Shown in pieces: positions 16,001 to 23,426 of a DNA stretch of 42,823 nt. The stretch is from Candidatus Cloacimonadota bacterium. Lineage in GTDB: Bacteria; Cloacimonadota; Cloacimonadia; JGIOTU-2. A program made the position numbers and the translations under genes. The stretch spans positions 1 through 42,823 of the forward strand of contig JAFGDR010000027.1 in the NCBI GenBank assembly GCA_016932035.1. The letters run 5' to 3'. The notes beneath the pieces are model-generated. The model ran no database searches and was not told where the DNA came from. It saw nothing but the letters and a program-made list of their open reading frames with translations. The stretch's first letter is position 1, and the number at the start of each line of letters is the position of its first letter.

Positions 16001-16127
16001 CTCCAATTATTTTTCGAGCGTTTATTTTGTTTTTGGGCTCAATTTTCTGTCAAATTATTCGATGTATGCTTTTAGTAATATCAATGACGTAATTTCTACT
16101 ACATTAAAATTCTTTAATTAATATAAT

Positions 16128-16160
16128 GAAAAATACCCATACCGAAAAATCGATATGGGT
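16128..16160 (-). terminator. Rho-independent terminator after hdeD-like gene
   Basis: On the minus strand a stem ACCCATA/TATGGGT (16154-16160 with 16135-16141), extended by CG pairs around one mismatch, is followed by a T-rich ATTTTT tract. It lies 24 bp past the stop codon of the HdeD-like gene and closes the ygfK unit before the promoter of the next one. Confidence 0.75.
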
Positions 16161-16184
16161 AAAATAGAATAAGGTTATATTACT

Positions 16185-16694
16185 TTATTGAAACGATCGG
16201 AAGATAACAGAGAGACCAAATATTATAGCCCAGATACCGATCACGATCATAATTGCACCAGCTCCTGCAAACGGATTGATAAGAACAAGAATACCAAATA
16301 TTACAGATACGATACCACTAAAAAGCAAGAGTCCTCTTTGAGCCTTGAACTGGAACGCAAGGTATATCCTCAATATTCCCATAATAAGAGCCCAGATTGC
16401 GATAAGGATCATAAAAGCACCGACTGCAAAGATAGGGAAAATGAGAATGATCAGCCCGAGTATCAGATCAATGATACCTTCAAAGAGCCATAAACCCCAA
16501 CTCTTATTGTGCTTTGTATGGGTGAGTGCTCCAATCACATAGACCACACCTACAATGAGAAGCATCCAACCAAAAACCAATGTTATAAATTCGATAGTCC
16601 TTCCGGGATAAAACAGTGCAATCAATCCAAAGATCAATGCAACTATTCCTTTTAACGTAATAAGCCATGAACCTTTACCAATTGTTTTTGCCAT
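16185..16694 (-). CDS. HdeD/DUF308-family membrane protein
   Basis: A 169-residue integral membrane protein with six helices arranged as three similar helical pairs, for example GIVALIFGLIALFYPG, GIIDLILGLIILIFP and GIVSVIFGILVLINP. This internal repeat is the hallmark of the HdeD (DUF308) family, named from the E. coli acid-resistance protein. The ATG has an AAGGAAA site. It lies 14 bp after the small Cys-rich gene and is followed by a terminator, so it is the last member of the 2Fe-2S/ygfK unit. Its job beside a purine-type oxidoreductase is unknown; stress tolerance or simple co-transcription are both possible. Confidence 0.88.
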   Translation of the reverse strand: MAKTIGKGSWLITLKGIVALIFGLIALFYPGRTIEFITLVFGWMLLIVGVVYVIGALTHTKHNKSWGLWLFEGIIDLILGLIILIFPIFAVGAFMILIAIWALIMGILRIYLAFQFKAQRGLLLFSGIVSVIFGILVLINPFAGAGAIMIVIGIWAIIFGLSVIFRSFQ

Positions 16695-16708
16695 AAGTTT
16701 TTCCTTTC

Positions 16709-16906
16709 TTATTTTCCTTCTTTTTTAGAAGATTTTTCTTTGCTGGTTTCCTTCTTCTCTTCCTTCTTTTTAGGTTTCGGATTGAAAAATCCGCAATTTT
16801 GTTTTTTTGCGGTAACCATTCCCATCCATTTTGATGAGAAATTCTCACAATGGTAATTACACCAGAACGTACAATTTTCACATGCAATTTTTACATCTTC
16901 GACCAT
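16709..16906 (-). CDS. Small Cys-rich protein with Lys/Glu-rich tail
   Basis: A 65-residue protein starting 10 bp after the ygfK stop with an AAGGA site five to six bases before the ATG. Five cysteines occur at 9, 12, 16, 20 and 38 (CENCTFWCNYHC and QNCGF), suitable for a 4Fe-4S cluster or zinc site. Residues 43-65 are almost entirely Lys, Glu, Ser and Pro. It does not match a family I recognise. Its position between ygfK and hdeD, same strand and tight spacing, suggests a redox or metal-related accessory to YgfK. A reading frame on the same strand shifted by one base gives a Lys/Arg-rich peptide without a plausible start and was dismissed. Confidence 0.6.
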   Translation of the reverse strand: MVEDVKIACENCTFWCNYHCENFSSKWMGMVTAKKQNCGFFNPKPKKKEEKKETSKEKSSKKEGK

Positions 16907-16916
16907 ATTTTCCTTA

Positions 16917-19900
16917 CTAATCTTTAACCACTAGATAACTCTTGTAAGTTTCTTGTAAAATGTACTCAATCTGGTCAAGATTTTTAGAAATAACATCTGA
17001 TTGCCACCGTATCATATTATCAACAATCTCTCCTTTATATAATGATGAATCGAGTTTCAAAGTAAATTCTGATTTCTGGAAAAGCACTCCGTTATTGAAA
17101 TTTTTCTTAAGGGATTCTTCAGAAAAATAAAGTGTAAATTTATCCTTATAGGGCTTGCCACCCAGATAGGGACAGAAAGTTGCACAGTTTCCGCATTCAT
17201 TACAGAAATCATCGATATGAATGATCTGGAAATCATTTTTGAAGGGATGCTGTTTGCCAATGAGATTAATAAGCACATTTGCCCTATTAGGACATACCTC
17301 GACACATTTGGCACAAAGAAAATCACACTGAAGACATCTACTCGACTCCTGAGAAATGTCCTCCAGCGAATGTAGTTCTTCATTATTTTCCTTTTGATAC
17401 CCCTGCTGTTCTCTAATATCATTAAATCTTTGCTCTTTATCAAAAGTCACAGTGGGTTCATCATTGAATGTGATTCCTTCTTTTGTAAGGATCGACTCAG
17501 CCGCCTTCTTGCCGTCTGCGATAGATTCCACAACTGTTGAAGGTCCACGCAATGCATCTCCTCCGATATACACATTCTCAATCGAAGTTTCTAGCGTATC
17601 AGGATTGAAAACGATCGTTCCATTTTCAAAGATGATTCCATTACGTTCGAGAAGATCCCGATCTACCGATTCACCGATAGCCATGATAACCGAATCACAT
17701 TTAAATATTTCCTGCACATGCTCAATTGGAAGCGGCCTTTTACGTCCACTTTCATCAGGTTCACCGAGCTGCATTTTCTGGCAAAATAACTGTGTGTTCT
17801 CAAAATTGACGGGATTAATTAGTTCTATAAATTCAATTCCTTCATCGAGTGCATTATCAAATTCCTCTTTGTCAGCTGGCATATATTCTTCTGTACGTCG
17901 GTATAAAATCGATACTTCTTGCACACCTGCAACTCTCTTTGCTGCACGAGCAGCATCCATGGCAGAATTTCCCCCACCAATGATTGCTACTTTTTTACCA
18001 AGCGTTATCTCATCTCCGGATTTCAGTCCCCTCAAAAATGAGAGTGCTTCAAAGACATTTTCTTTTTCAGTACACCAATCCAACATACGTGGAATATGAG
18101 CACCGATCCCAATAATAACATAATTGAAACCACGTTCAGAGAAGTCTTCAAGAAAATCATCGTTTTGATAATTAAATTGGAATTCGATACCTACACTTTT
18201 CAAGAATTCAATATCCTTTTGAATAAAATCATCCGGAATTCTGAAATCAGGTATCACATTGCGAACCGTACCGCCAGCATGTGCTTCCTTTTCAAAAACA
18301 GTCACATCAAATCCGTATTTTCGTAAGAAATATGCGCCTGCTAAACCAGCAGGTCCAGCTCCGAGTATCGCAATCCTTTTCTCTAGCTTTCGAGTTTCAA
18401 GTTTCAAGTTTCCAATTTCTCCCCTCTCCGCAGCTACTTTTTTCAATTCCCGTATTGATACTGAATTTTCGTAATTCCATCTCGCACACTTGGTCTGGCA
18501 TTGGTGATCGCAAATATATCCGGTAATATTTGGGAGTGGATTCTTCTCATATATGATTCTCAGTGCATCATCAAAACGCTCTTCCACGATTGCCAGAATG
18601 TACTCCGGCACATCCTGATGAATCGAGCATCGCTCTTTGCACGGTGCAATAAAGCAATCGAAAAGTGGTAATTCTTTCTCAATTTTCGTATCTGAAGAAG
18701 TATATTCTTTTCTCACAAATAGCGAATCAGTTAGCGTATTTTTTGCCAGATCATACAATTTCTGAACATCAATGAAATCTTTATTTTCTATATGATTATC
18801 TTCAATAATTGCAGCGAGTTGCTTAAGACGCACATACCCTCCTGGCTTGAGAAGATCCGTCGCAAAAGTGATCGGTTTTATCCCCGTATTCAGAATATCA
18901 ATTATATTCCAATATGATGCACCTCCGGAATAGGATATCGGTAATATGCCATCAAATGCTGATGAAATCTCAGAAGCAAGTGTGATCGTGATCGGGTACA
19001 GCGCTCTGCCCGACATATATTTTTCATCACCAGGTAATCGTGTGTCTTTGTTTGCAACTGCCAGGGTATTGGAAAGTTTCACACCGAATTTCTTGTTTTC
19101 GTTTTCGGCAATAATCATCAATCTTTTCAGCATCGGGATAGCTGCATCGAATTGAAGGTCCTTGTCGAATGAATCTTTATGAAGCACGATATTTGTAAAA
19201 CCATGTTTATCCAAAATCGATTTAACACGATCATAACCAAGTAACGTCGGATTCAGTTTTACAAATGTATGTAATTTTTTTTCTTTTATGAGATATTCGC
19301 AGATCGATTCTATCTCTTCAGGGGGGCAACTGTGCATAGTTGAAAGTGTTATCGAATCAGAAATAAAAGGAGATATTTTTGAGAGTACTTCTTCAATACT
19401 TTTTGAATATTCGGCATTGTGCTGAGCAAATCTACTTAGAATATTTTTATATTCAATAAATAACGGATTTTTTTCTGCATTTTTAAGGTGCTCTATAAAA
19501 TCATCTATCTTTTTAGTTTTAATACCTGCGAGATCATAGCCGACACTCATATTGAATATGAAACCTGACTTTTTGTTTACCGAAAGCCCGAACACTTCTT
19601 TTATTATATGCAGCACAAACCACGCTTTGAGGTATTCTTCAAACGCTTGTGGTACTGTCAACTCGGTCGACCACTCCGTGTTATATCCTTCATCCGGTGC
19701 ATCGATGCACGGTTTCTCGATCTCAAGCTCATCCAGTTTTTGAACGGTTTTCAGTTCGAAAAATCTACCTCCGCAAAGATAGGACACGGTAATATTCTGC
19801 GAAAGCTGTGTGTGAGGACCGGCAGCCGGTCCAATCGGCTCTTCAATCCAATCATTCAAAACATGATAGGAAATATCATTTGTTTTGTTATAAAATTGCT

Positions 19901-19997
19901 GTTTGTGAATTCCAAAAATCGTATTATTCTGCTCATATTCCTGAAAAATCCATTCGAGCAAATTCTCAAATGAAGGCGGTATCATTTTGTCTGTCAT
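16917..19997 (-). CDS. ygfK: YgfK-like FAD/4Fe-4S oxidoreductase
   Basis: A 1026-residue cytoplasmic redox protein, essentially the length of E. coli YgfK. Order: DHOD-like TIM-barrel part (about 1-430, with SCPPEEIESICEYL and KLNPTLLGYDRV); a four-Cys cluster region (about 446-505: CKERC, CDHQCQTKC); the FAD domain starting GAGPAGLAGAYF (about 541); an NAD(P) domain (IGGGNSAMDAARAAKRV, HRR-like YRRTEEYMPA); FAD closing motif YIGGDALRGPSTVVESIADGK split over about 820-840; and a C-terminal ferredoxin part with CLQCDFLCAKCVEVCPN (about 886) and CNECGNCATFCP (about 932). In E. coli it was linked to selenate reduction and later to purine breakdown. A heptamer repeat is translated as a linker, NLKLETRKLE, at about 527-536. 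It lies 21 bp after a 2Fe-2S gene. Confidence 0.93.
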   Translation of the reverse strand: MTDKMIPPSFENLLEWIFQEYEQNNTIFGIHKQQFYNKTNDISYHVLNDWIEEPIGPAAGPHTQLSQNITVSYLCGGRFFELKTVQKLDELEIEKPCIDAPDEGYNTEWSTELTVPQAFEEYLKAWFVLHIIKEVFGLSVNKKSGFIFNMSVGYDLAGIKTKKIDDFIEHLKNAEKNPLFIEYKNILSRFAQHNAEYSKSIEEVLSKISPFISDSITLSTMHSCPPEEIESICEYLIKEKKLHTFVKLNPTLLGYDRVKSILDKHGFTNIVLHKDSFDKDLQFDAAIPMLKRLMIIAENENKKFGVKLSNTLAVANKDTRLPGDEKYMSGRALYPITITLASEISSAFDGILPISYSGGASYWNIIDILNTGIKPITFATDLLKPGGYVRLKQLAAIIEDNHIENKDFIDVQKLYDLAKNTLTDSLFVRKEYTSSDTKIEKELPLFDCFIAPCKERCSIHQDVPEYILAIVEERFDDALRIIYEKNPLPNITGYICDHQCQTKCARWNYENSVSIRELKKVAAERGEIGNLKLETRKLEKRIAILGAGPAGLAGAYFLRKYGFDVTVFEKEAHAGGTVRNVIPDFRIPDDFIQKDIEFLKSVGIEFQFNYQNDDFLEDFSERGFNYVIIGIGAHIPRMLDWCTEKENVFEALSFLRGLKSGDEITLGKKVAIIGGGNSAMDAARAAKRVAGVQEVSILYRRTEEYMPADKEEFDNALDEGIEFIELINPVNFENTQLFCQKMQLGEPDESGRKRPLPIEHVQEIFKCDSVIMAIGESVDRDLLERNGIIFENGTIVFNPDTLETSIENVYIGGDALRGPSTVVESIADGKKAAESILTKEGITFNDEPTVTFDKEQRFNDIREQQGYQKENNEELHSLEDISQESSRCLQCDFLCAKCVEVCPNRANVLINLIGKQHPFKNDFQIIHIDDFCNECGNCATFCPYLGGKPYKDKFTLYFSEESLKKNFNNGVLFQKSEFTLKLDSSLYKGEIVDNMIRWQSDVISKNLDQIEYILQETYKSYLVVKD
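18381..18420. repeat. Period-7 TTTCAAG repeat inside ygfK (copy 2)
   Basis: Plus-strand heptamers TTTCGAG, TTTCAAG, TTTCAAG, TTTCCAA and TTTCTCC form a tract in the ygfK frame, read on the minus strand as NLKLETRKLE just ahead of the FAD GAGPAG motif. The reading frame is kept. Similar tracts are at 13518-13552 and 25210-25237. Confidence 0.65.
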
Positions 19998-20018
19998 AGT
20001 ACTCTTCTTAATTAATGC

Positions 20019-20483
20019 TTAAAGTTCTTCTGCCGTTGCCTGTATCGCTTCTATGATCTGCACATAGCCGGTACATCTGCATAGGTTTCCCGAGATGGCG
20101 ATTCGGATTTCTTCTTGAGTAGGATGGGGATTGTCCATAAGAAGTGCTGTTGCACTCATGATCATACCCGGCGTGCAGAAACCGCATTGTATAGCTCCAT
20201 ATTTGATAAAATTTTTTTGTAATGGAGAAAGCTCGCCATCCTTTTCAATACCTTCAATTGTAATGACATCTTTTCCTTCAACTTGCCCGATCAACATCAA
20301 ACAGGAACAGACTGTTTTCTTATCAACAATGACAGTGCATGCACCGCATTCACCAATGCCACAACCCTCTTTCGTACCAGTTAGATGGAAGTCATCACGA
20401 ATGACATCGATGAGACGTCTCATTGGATCAACGTTGATTGATACTTTCTTATCATTTAAGGTAAATGTTATCTCTTTCATCAT
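20019..20483 (-). CDS. Stand-alone 2Fe-2S (xanthine dehydrogenase-type) protein
   Basis: A 154-residue protein with the two-cluster iron-sulfur module of xanthine dehydrogenases: Cys41, Cys46, Cys49, Cys61 for the first cluster (CGIGECGACT) and Cys100, Cys103, Cys135, Cys137 for the second (CGFCTPG, CRCTGY). No Mo or FAD subunit gene is adjacent; instead ygfK follows 21 bp downstream. It may shuttle electrons between YgfK and the Mo subunit encoded at 7602-9809, or replace the other Fe-S subunit under some conditions. The start is MMK at 20483; there is no Shine-Dalgarno site and a terminator-like hairpin ends about 12 bases before the ATG, so expression may be unusual. Confidence 0.92.
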   Translation of the reverse strand: MMKEITFTLNDKKVSINVDPMRRLIDVIRDDFHLTGTKEGCGIGECGACTVIVDKKTVCSCLMLIGQVEGKDVITIEGIEKDGELSPLQKNFIKYGAIQCGFCTPGMIMSATALLMDNPHPTQEEIRIAISGNLCRCTGYVQIIEAIQATAEEL

Positions 20484-20487
20484 ATCT

Positions 20488-20527
20488 AAAATAAAATCAA
20501 CCCAGAAGATTAACTCCTGAGTTGATT
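20488..20527 (-). terminator. Terminator-like hairpin between trxA and the 2Fe-2S gene
   Basis: On the minus strand AATCAACTCAG (20527-20517) pairs with CTGGGTTGATT (20505-20495), 10 of 11 bases, followed by TTTATTTT. It serves either as the end of the trx operon or as an attenuator, because a TTGACA at 20572-20577 inside the trxA 3' end could start transcription just upstream. Confidence 0.7.
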
Positions 20528-20551
20528 GTTAACAATTTAAGGGTTAATACA

Positions 20552-20869
20552 TTAGATTAGATCATTTATTTTGTCAACCAGCATCTTTTTGGGCACTGCT
20601 CCGACGATCTGATCCATAACCTTCCCATCTTTAAAGAAAAGAATGCTTGGTATGCTTGTGATACTGAATTTAACAGCAATATTCCGCTGACTGTCAACGT
20701 CACACTTCGTGATCGTCACTTTGTCGGTATCCATTTCATTTGCAAGTTCGTCAATAACCGGACCGATCATCTTGCAGGGCATACACCATTCAGCCCAAAA
20801 ATCCACCAGGACTACTTTTCCTGAATTAACAATTGTATCGAAATTTTCTTCAGTTAATGCTAACGCCAT
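20552..20869 (-). CDS. trxA: Thioredoxin
   Basis: A 105-residue thioredoxin. The active site is WAEWCMPCKM with Cys29 and Cys32; the middle of the box is Met-Pro rather than the common Gly-Pro, which should shift the redox potential. The cis-proline segment is FSITSIPSILFFKDG (about 67-81), and the buried Asp is in VLVDFWAEW. The ATG has an AAGGAGC site. It lies 17 bp after trxB on the same strand, so the two encode a matched reductase and substrate in the cytoplasm. Length and fold are standard. Confidence 0.95.
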   Translation of the reverse strand: MALALTEENFDTIVNSGKVVLVDFWAEWCMPCKMIGPVIDELANEMDTDKVTITKCDVDSQRNIAVKFSITSIPSILFFKDGKVMDQIVGAVPKKMLVDKINDLI

Positions 20870-20886
20870 TCGTTGCTCCTTATATA

Positions 20887-21831
20887 TTAGATATTATGTT
20901 CGGTTAAGAATTTATTTGCTTCAAATGCTGCCACTGCTCCATCTCCAGCTGCATTAACGATCTGCCTGAGAACTTTATCTCGCACATCACCAGCTGCATA
21001 GACTCCGGCAACATTTGTCTTCATTTCCTCGCCAGGTTTTTGTGCGATGAATCCGTCTTCGGTCAAATCTATCTGTCCCTTAAAAAGATCAGTATTGGGA
21101 TTCAAACCAATAAATACAAAAACTCCGTCAACTTTTAATTTACTTTCTTTTTCTGTTTTCCTGTTAAAAATTGTAATATACCTGTCTCCTGAGGTTTGGA
21201 AATCTATTGATTTAATAACCGTATCCCAGATGACCTCGATCCTTTCCTCTGCAAATGCTTTCTCCTGGCAGATCTTGTCAGCTCGCAGTTCATCTCTTCT
21301 GTGGACGATATAGACTTTTGAAGCATATTTAGCAATATGAAGAGATTCTTCAATTGCAGTATTGCCGCCACCGATAACTGCAACCACTTTGTCTTTAAAA
21401 AACGGTGCATCACAAGTGCCACAATAAGAAACACCTCTACCATAAAATTCTTTCTCTCCTGGTATACCAAGCATTCGCGGTTCCGAACCGGTTGAGATGA
21501 TCGCTGTTTTTGCATGATATTCATTCTCTTCAGTGTAAACACTTTTCATTGTATCAGTAAACTCTATCTTTGTTACGATCTCTTTCTTTACTTCTAATCC
21601 AAATCTGAGTGCCTGGTTTTCCATCTTTGTTGCAAGATCGTACCCAAGAACTGCTTCATCAAAGCCCGGGTAGTTCTCTATGAAAGATGTCTTCAAAAGC
21701 TGACCACCGGAAAAAGGTGCTTTCTCTATCAGTACTGTTTTCAATTTGTAACGTGCAGCATATAATCCTGCGGTGAGTCCGGCGGGACCACCACCCACGA
21801 TGATCAGATCATACATATTTTCTTTCGTCAT
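20887..21831 (-). CDS. trxB: Thioredoxin reductase
   Basis: A 314-residue low-molecular-weight flavoprotein that reduces thioredoxin with NADPH. FAD binding: GGGPAGLTAGLYAAR (about 13-27) and the C-terminal GVYAAGDVRDK. The redox-active pair is Cys137 and Cys140 in YCGTCDAPFF. The NADP domain begins GGGNTAIEESL and carries HRRDELRA, whose arginines select NADPH. It starts 1 bp after the glutaredoxin-like gene, whose last codons hold its GAGG ribosome site. All catalytic features are intact. Confidence 0.96.
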   Translation of the reverse strand: MTKENMYDLIIVGGGPAGLTAGLYAARYKLKTVLIEKAPFSGGQLLKTSFIENYPGFDEAVLGYDLATKMENQALRFGLEVKKEIVTKIEFTDTMKSVYTEENEYHAKTAIISTGSEPRMLGIPGEKEFYGRGVSYCGTCDAPFFKDKVVAVIGGGNTAIEESLHIAKYASKVYIVHRRDELRADKICQEKAFAEERIEVIWDTVIKSIDFQTSGDRYITIFNRKTEKESKLKVDGVFVFIGLNPNTDLFKGQIDLTEDGFIAQKPGEEMKTNVAGVYAAGDVRDKVLRQIVNAAGDGAVAAFEANKFLTEHNI

Positions 21832-21832
21832 G

Positions 21833-22090
21833 TTAACCTCTATCTTTGATGCCCAATAAACTGTCTATTTTCTTCTTATCAAAACCGACAATGGGACGAT
21901 TATTGATTATTATGACCGGCACTCCCTGCTGCCCTGTTCTTCGAACCATATCGCGCGCAGCCGCCTGATCTCTTGAGACATCAATATCTTTAAAACGTAT
22001 GTTGTGCTTTCTGAAATAGTCTTTCGTTTTCCTGCACCAAGAACACATGGGAGTTGAAAACACCACAACACTTGCTGTTTGATTATTCAT
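21833..22090 (-). CDS. Glutaredoxin-like protein
   Basis: An 85-residue glutaredoxin-fold protein of the NrdH/YruB-like type. The active site is CSWC (Cys16 and Cys19) in STPMCSWCRKTK, and the cis-proline motif is GVPVIIINNRPIVGF. It is the first gene of the grx-trxB-trxA unit, so it may be reduced directly by the thioredoxin reductase rather than by glutathione, as NrdH proteins are. A TTGACA at 22130-22135 on the minus strand lies about 45 bp upstream, but no good -10 follows. Small size and motif make the family call solid; the partner is unknown. Confidence 0.9.
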   Translation of the reverse strand: MNNQTASVVVFSTPMCSWCRKTKDYFRKHNIRFKDIDVSRDQAAARDMVRRTGQQGVPVIIINNRPIVGFDKKKIDSLLGIKDRG

Positions 22091-22149
22091 TGTTTCTCCA
22101 ATTGATTCTTTGTAATTCTTACTTTTCTATGTCAAATTTTCTGCTGATA

Positions 22150-22187
22150 AAAAAAAGCCCATCCGTCGTTTGACGAACAGGCTTTTT
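22150..22187. terminator. Bidirectional rho-independent terminator downstream of hsp20
   Basis: A 13-bp stem (AAGCCTGTTCGTC with GACGGATGGGCTT on the minus strand, including three G-U pairs) closes an AAAC loop and is flanked by an A run on one side and a T run on the other. It lies 14 bp past the hsp20 stop and can act in either direction. Confidence 0.85.
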
Positions 22188-22200
22188 GAGTACCAGGACT

Positions 22201-22614
22201 TTATGAAACTTCAATCTTTTTCTTCTTTTCGATCTCTTTGGTCTTTGGGAATGAGACCTTTAGCACACCATCTTTATATGCTGCATTGAGGTCTTTTTCT
22301 TTAATACCATCGGGAAGTGTAAAGGATCGGGAAAATTCACCGTATGAACGCTCGCAACGGTAATAATTCTCTTCTCTGACTTCATTGTCTTTTTGCATTT
22401 TGCCGGAAACAGTAAGATTGTTACCTTCAAGTTCGATGTTAATATCTTTTTTATCAAGACCGGGAAGTTCAAAATCGATAGTAACATTTCCATCTTTTTC
22501 ATAAATATCAACAGGCATTCTGAAATTCTTGTCCTGAAAATTAGGCATGAATTCATTATCCTTGAAGAAACTGTCCAGCATGTTTCTGACGGGCTGATAT
22601 CTGATAATAGCCAT
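22201..22614 (-). CDS. Small heat-shock protein (Hsp20/alpha-crystallin)
   Basis: A 137-residue small heat-shock chaperone that holds unfolded proteins in large oligomers. The alpha-crystallin domain covers about 35-130, with MPVDIYEKDGNVTIDFELPG, the loop ENYYRCERSYGEFSRSF and the family LPDGI...A.YKDGVLKV motif; the C-terminal I-x-V contact is present as IEV. The ATG at 22614 follows a perfect AGGAGG site; a longer reading to 22692 would run into the promoter. It is a single-gene unit with a CIRCE operator upstream and a strong terminator downstream, so HrcA-controlled heat induction is expected. Confidence 0.95.
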   Translation of the reverse strand: MAIIRYQPVRNMLDSFFKDNEFMPNFQDKNFRMPVDIYEKDGNVTIDFELPGLDKKDINIELEGNNLTVSGKMQKDNEVREENYYRCERSYGEFSRSFTLPDGIKEKDLNAAYKDGVLKVSFPKTKEIEKKKKIEVS

Positions 22615-22673
22615 TTTAAACCTCCTTTCATTTTTTTTTGGTTTCACGTCTATTATCTTTAACGATTTAATGG

Positions 22674-22703
22674 ATAATATAATCGGGCACAAGCGAATGT
22701 CAA
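22674..22703 (-). promoter_or_regulatory. Predicted hsp20 promoter
   Basis: On the minus strand TTGACA (22698-22703) is followed after 18 bp by TATTAT (22674-22679), or after 16 bp by TATATT. It lies between the CIRCE element and the hsp20 ribosome site. Confidence 0.65.
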
Positions 22704-22711
22704 ATAAAAAA

Positions 22712-22738
22712 TTAGCACTCTTTTATTTAGAGTGCTAA
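22712..22738. promoter_or_regulatory. CIRCE operator (HrcA binding site)
   Basis: TTAGCACTC-N9-GAGTGCTAA is an exact match to the CIRCE inverted repeat bound by the heat-shock repressor HrcA. It lies 8 bp upstream of the -35 hexamer of the predicted hsp20 promoter, rather than overlapping or following it as is most common, so a second promoter overlapping the element is possible. hrcA itself is not in the window. Confidence 0.95.
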
Positions 22739-22817
22739 CGATATTGAAAATCAAGTAAGCGCCATGCTGTATGTTAATTATGGCAAAGCTATGGAAGGTT
22801 ATTCTATGATGTTTTGA

Positions 22818-23252
22818 TTATAAATTTTCGTAAAGGTCTTCGATAACCGGCTTTTTCTCTTTAAATATTATCTTCTCATTTGCAAAGAAATTAATGAAAC
22901 CGGAAAAGAAAAGTGCGATCAAATTACAGATCACAACATCAAAATGAAAGATCTGTTTTATAATATTTAAAAGTGCTAATTTTACACCAAAAGAAAAGAG
23001 AACTGCCAGGTTATATTTAGGAATTCTCCTCATAAAATCCTTAAAATTATTGAGCACACGATGATTCCAAATCCAAAAATATATAATGACATAACCTACA
23101 AGAATACCAATTTCAAATGATATGGAAGGTGCAAGAATATATTTTGTGAAGTACGTGTGAAAAGCGTATGTCGTAAGTAACCATAGAACAGCAGTATCAA
23201 CAATGGTTCCAACTAATCCTCGTATGGTAAATTTTATAAAACGTTTAATCAT
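22818..23252 (-). CDS. GtrA-family membrane protein
   Basis: A 144-residue protein with four membrane helices and the GtrA signature: an N-terminal FTIRGLVGTIVDTAVLWLL segment, the middle SFEIGILVGYVIIYFWIWNHRV and a C-terminal LIALFFSGFINFFANEKIIF. GtrA proteins are thought to move lipid-linked sugars across the inner membrane during surface glycan decoration. There is no clear Shine-Dalgarno site before the ATG. It is monocistronic, divergent from the deiminase gene and upstream of hsp20. No glycosyltransferase lies beside it. Confidence 0.88.
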   Translation of the reverse strand: MIKRFIKFTIRGLVGTIVDTAVLWLLTTYAFHTYFTKYILAPSISFEIGILVGYVIIYFWIWNHRVLNNFKDFMRRIPKYNLAVLFSFGVKLALLNIIKQIFHFDVVICNLIALFFSGFINFFANEKIIFKEKKPVIEDLYENL

Positions 23253-23310
23253 ATTCTACAACAATAAATTTATTTCTCTACTCAACACAAAATACTATTC
23301 ATTCATGCAA

Positions 23311-23339
23311 TTGACAAGAAAATGAAGATACAATATTTG
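23311..23339 (+). promoter_or_regulatory. Candidate promoter for the deiminase gene
   Basis: TTGACA (23311-23316) and TATTTG (23334-23339) are spaced by 17 bp. A second TTGACA near 23369 lacks a good -10. The leader to the ATG would be about 80 nt. Confidence 0.4.
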
Positions 23340-23426
23340 AAAGCAAGTTTTTTATTCATTAAGAGCATTGACAAAAAATTCACCCGCCAGAATTTCCAAC
23401 CAAACTAAAATTTTCGAGGTTGTTTG

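Noticed and set aside
16675-16887. A 70-codon Lys/Arg-rich frame overlapping the Cys-rich gene
   Set aside because: It is the frame-shifted reading of the same AAG-rich stretch, has no ribosome site and overlaps the hdeD-like start.
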